From the NCBI RefSeq assembly GCF_017368815.1, contig NZ_JAFNME010000008.1, forward strand, positions 45,476-109,475: a DNA stretch of 64,000 bases, given 5' to 3'. This DNA is from Comamonas denitrificans (GTDB lineage: Bacteria; Pseudomonadota; Gammaproteobacteria; Burkholderiales; Burkholderiaceae_C). The notes below the pieces were generated by a model. The model saw only the letters and a program-made list of their open reading frames with translations. It had not been told where the DNA came from and did no database searches. Below, in pieces: positions 62,482-64,000 of this stretch (within the stretch, counting starts at the first letter, position 1; every line of letters begins with the position of its first letter). Position numbers and translations under genes: made by a program.

Positions 62482-63984
62482 ATGCCCACTGCCCCTGCCC
62501 GCATTTTGGTCGTGGACGATGAGCCCGATCTGCGCACCCTGTACGAACTGACCTTGCTGCGCGATGGCCACCACGTCAGCACCGCCGCCAACCTGGCCCA
62601 AGCCAGCGCCTTGCTGGCCAGCCAGCGCTTTGACGTGCTCATCACCGATATGCGCCTGCCCGATGGCCTGGGCATGGCGCTGCTGCACGAGTTGCACCAG
62701 CAGCAGCGCCAAGAGCGCAGCATTGTGATTACCGCCTATGGCAGTGCCGAAAACGCCGTTGAGGCACTGCGCTATGGCGCGTTTGATTACCTGACCAAGC
62801 CGGTCGATCTCAAGCAATTTCGCCGCGTCGTGGCCTCGGCCACCGAAGGCCTGCCCGCGCCCAACACCCCGGCCGCACCGGCCTTGGCAACCCCAGCCTG
62901 CAGCGCCTTCCCCCCTTGCGATAGCAGCACCCATCCCGCCGCCTGTGCCGCACTGGAGCGCTTGGCCGGCCAATCCCCCGCCATGCAATTGCTGCGCCAG
63001 CGCATCCAAAAAGTCGCCCCCAGCATGGCCCCCGTGCTCATCACGGGCGAATCAGGCACAGGCAAAGAGCTGGTCGCCCGCGCCCTGCACGCCTGCAGCC
63101 ACCGCAGCCACGGCCCTTGGGTGGCGGTGAACTGCGGGGCCATCCCCGAGCATTTGCTGGAGGCCGAATTTTTCGGTGCCCGCAAAGGGGCCTTTACCGG
63201 GGCCAACGCCGACCGCCAGGGCTTTTTTCAGGCGGCCAACGGCGGCACCTTGTTTTTGGACGAATTGGGCGAGCTGCCCCTGGCCATGCAGGCCAAGCTG
63301 CTGCGCGCCATCCAAGAGCGCAGCGTGCGTGCCCTGGGGGCCACCCAAGAAGAAGGCGTGGACGTGCGCATCATCAGCGCCACCCACCGCAACCTGGCCA
63401 ACGATGTGCAAACGGGGCGCTTTCGCCAAGACCTGTTCTACCGCCTGAATGTCATTGACGTGCAGTTGCCCGCCCTGCGCGAGCGCCGCGAAGACCTGCC
63501 CCTGCTGTGCGAGCGCCTGCTGGCCAATATGGCGCAAGAAAACGGCCTGCCCGTGCTGCCACCCAGCCCGGCCCTGCTGCAGCATGTGCAAAGCCTGCCC
63601 CTGCCGGGCAATGTGCGCGAGCTGGAAAACCTCTTGCACCGCTACGTCGCCCTGGGCGACGAGGGCCTGGGCCAAACACCCACGGCGCCGCTGGCCGCGT
63701 TCACCGCGCCCATGACCTCCCCCGGTGTAGCATCCGCTGTGCCCTCCGCTGTCTCCCCAGGTGTGCCCGCCCACGCGGCTACAGCCCCCACGCCAGAAAA
63801 TCCCCAGCCCAAAAGGCATGCCTTCGCGGCCTGGCTGGATGCCCAAGAGCGCCAACTGCTCGCCCAGACCCTGCAAACCCAAGGGGGCGATATCACCGCT
63901 ACCGCCGCCCACCTGGGGTTGGAGCCCACGCAAATTCAGTACCGGTTGCAGCGGCTGCACCTTCCCCATCCAGCGGCCCACTAG
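62482..63984 (+). CDS. pilR: NtrC-family response regulator PilR-like
   Basis: A 500-aa response regulator. The receiver domain (1-125) has the acidic pair DDE (11-13) and the phospho-Asp in [10 protein letters not shown] (near 55). The sigma54-interacting AAA+ domain has GESGTGKE, the GAFTGA loop and a [13 protein letters not shown]alker B. After a Pro/Ala-rich linker comes a C-terminal Fis-type helix-turn-helix ([21 protein letters not shown]). It starts 3 bases after pilS. The intact GAFTGA loop implies it activates sigma54 promoters. Confidence 0.93.
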   Translation: MPTAPARILVVDDEPDLRTLYELTLLRDGHHVSTAANLAQASALLASQRFDVLITDMRLPDGLGMALLHELHQQQRQERSIVITAYGSAENAVEALRYGAFDYLTKPVDLKQFRRVVASATEGLPAPNTPAAPALATPACSAFPPCDSSTHPAACAALERLAGQSPAMQLLRQRIQKVAPSMAPVLITGESGTGKELVARALHACSHRSHGPWVAVNCGAIPEHLLEAEFFGARKGAFTGANADRQGFFQAANGGTLFLDELGELPLAMQAKLLRAIQERSVRALGATQEEGVDVRIISATHRNLANDVQTGRFRQDLFYRLNVIDVQLPALRERREDLPLLCERLLANMAQENGLPVLPPSPALLQHVQSLPLPGNVRELENLLHRYVALGDEGLGQTPTAPLAAFTAPMTSPGVASAVPSAVSPGVPAHAATAPTPENPQPKRHAFAAWLDAQERQLLAQTLQTQGGDITATAAHLGLEPTQIQYRLQRLHLPHPAAH

Positions 63985-64000
63985 CCCATGCCCGCCCCCA

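Noticed and set aside
1..64000. CRISPR arrays
   Set aside because: No regularly spaced repeat-spacer pattern was seen. The only short regular repeats are the iterons at 26121-26202, which have no unique spacers.

Overview
The window reads as a beta-proteobacterial chromosome, most likely Burkholderiales/Comamonadaceae. Supporting signs are the gene order ubiE - Tim44-like - ubiJ - ubiB, the giant DUF3683 FAD/Fe-S oxidoreductase overlapping a HIT gene, DUF502-aspS, ffh - cytochrome c assembly - PP0621-like - pilS - pilR, and dispersed AT-rich palindromes at 3' ends of genes. The assignment rests on gene content and order only.

Left chromosomal part (1-24660): 3' part of ahpF; tRNA-Asp and tRNA-Glu; a LysE-family exporter; folE with a small secreted protein; an EEP-family hydrolase; a ferric-iron-type ABC importer (binding protein, fused permease, ATPase); aspS and a DUF502 protein; a sodium/solute symporter; a ubiquinone cluster; a DUF971 protein; HIT and DUF3683 genes; a chemoreceptor with a CheR/CheB-type tail; and a bactofilin.

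Integrated element (about 24666-50043, 25.4 kb): a tyrosine-integrase element sits in the 3' end of ychF. The last ychF codons are duplicated at the far end, directly after the bactofilin gene, and short repeats resembling integrase arm sites lie at both ends. The element keeps a plasmid-like backbone: an AlpA-like regulator, a TrfA-type replication initiator, an iteron and DnaA-box origin, KfrA, a MobA/MobL relaxase, a Ti-TraD-like accessory protein and a candidate oriT. An eleven-gene minus-strand operon encodes a DotA/TraY-like protein and a TraX-like protein but no secretion ATPase or core channel, so the element is probably mobilizable rather than self-transmissible. Its cargo is a serine recombinase, a large N6-adenine methyltransferase with an N-terminal nuclease-like motif, and a PHP plus SMC-like ATPase (TrlF/Ppl-like). 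This looks like a two-gene defence module. Two unrecognised genes separate it from the integrase.

Right chromosomal part (50035-64000): ychF, a UbiH-type FAD hydroxylase, dsbC, an M61 peptidase, an enoyl-CoA hydratase, two tRNA-Met genes, an HI0933-type flavoprotein, an NlpC/P60 lipoprotein, ffh, a cytochrome c assembly protein, a PP0621-like protein, and the pilS-pilR two-component system. No rRNA genes, CRISPR arrays or insertion sequences were seen.
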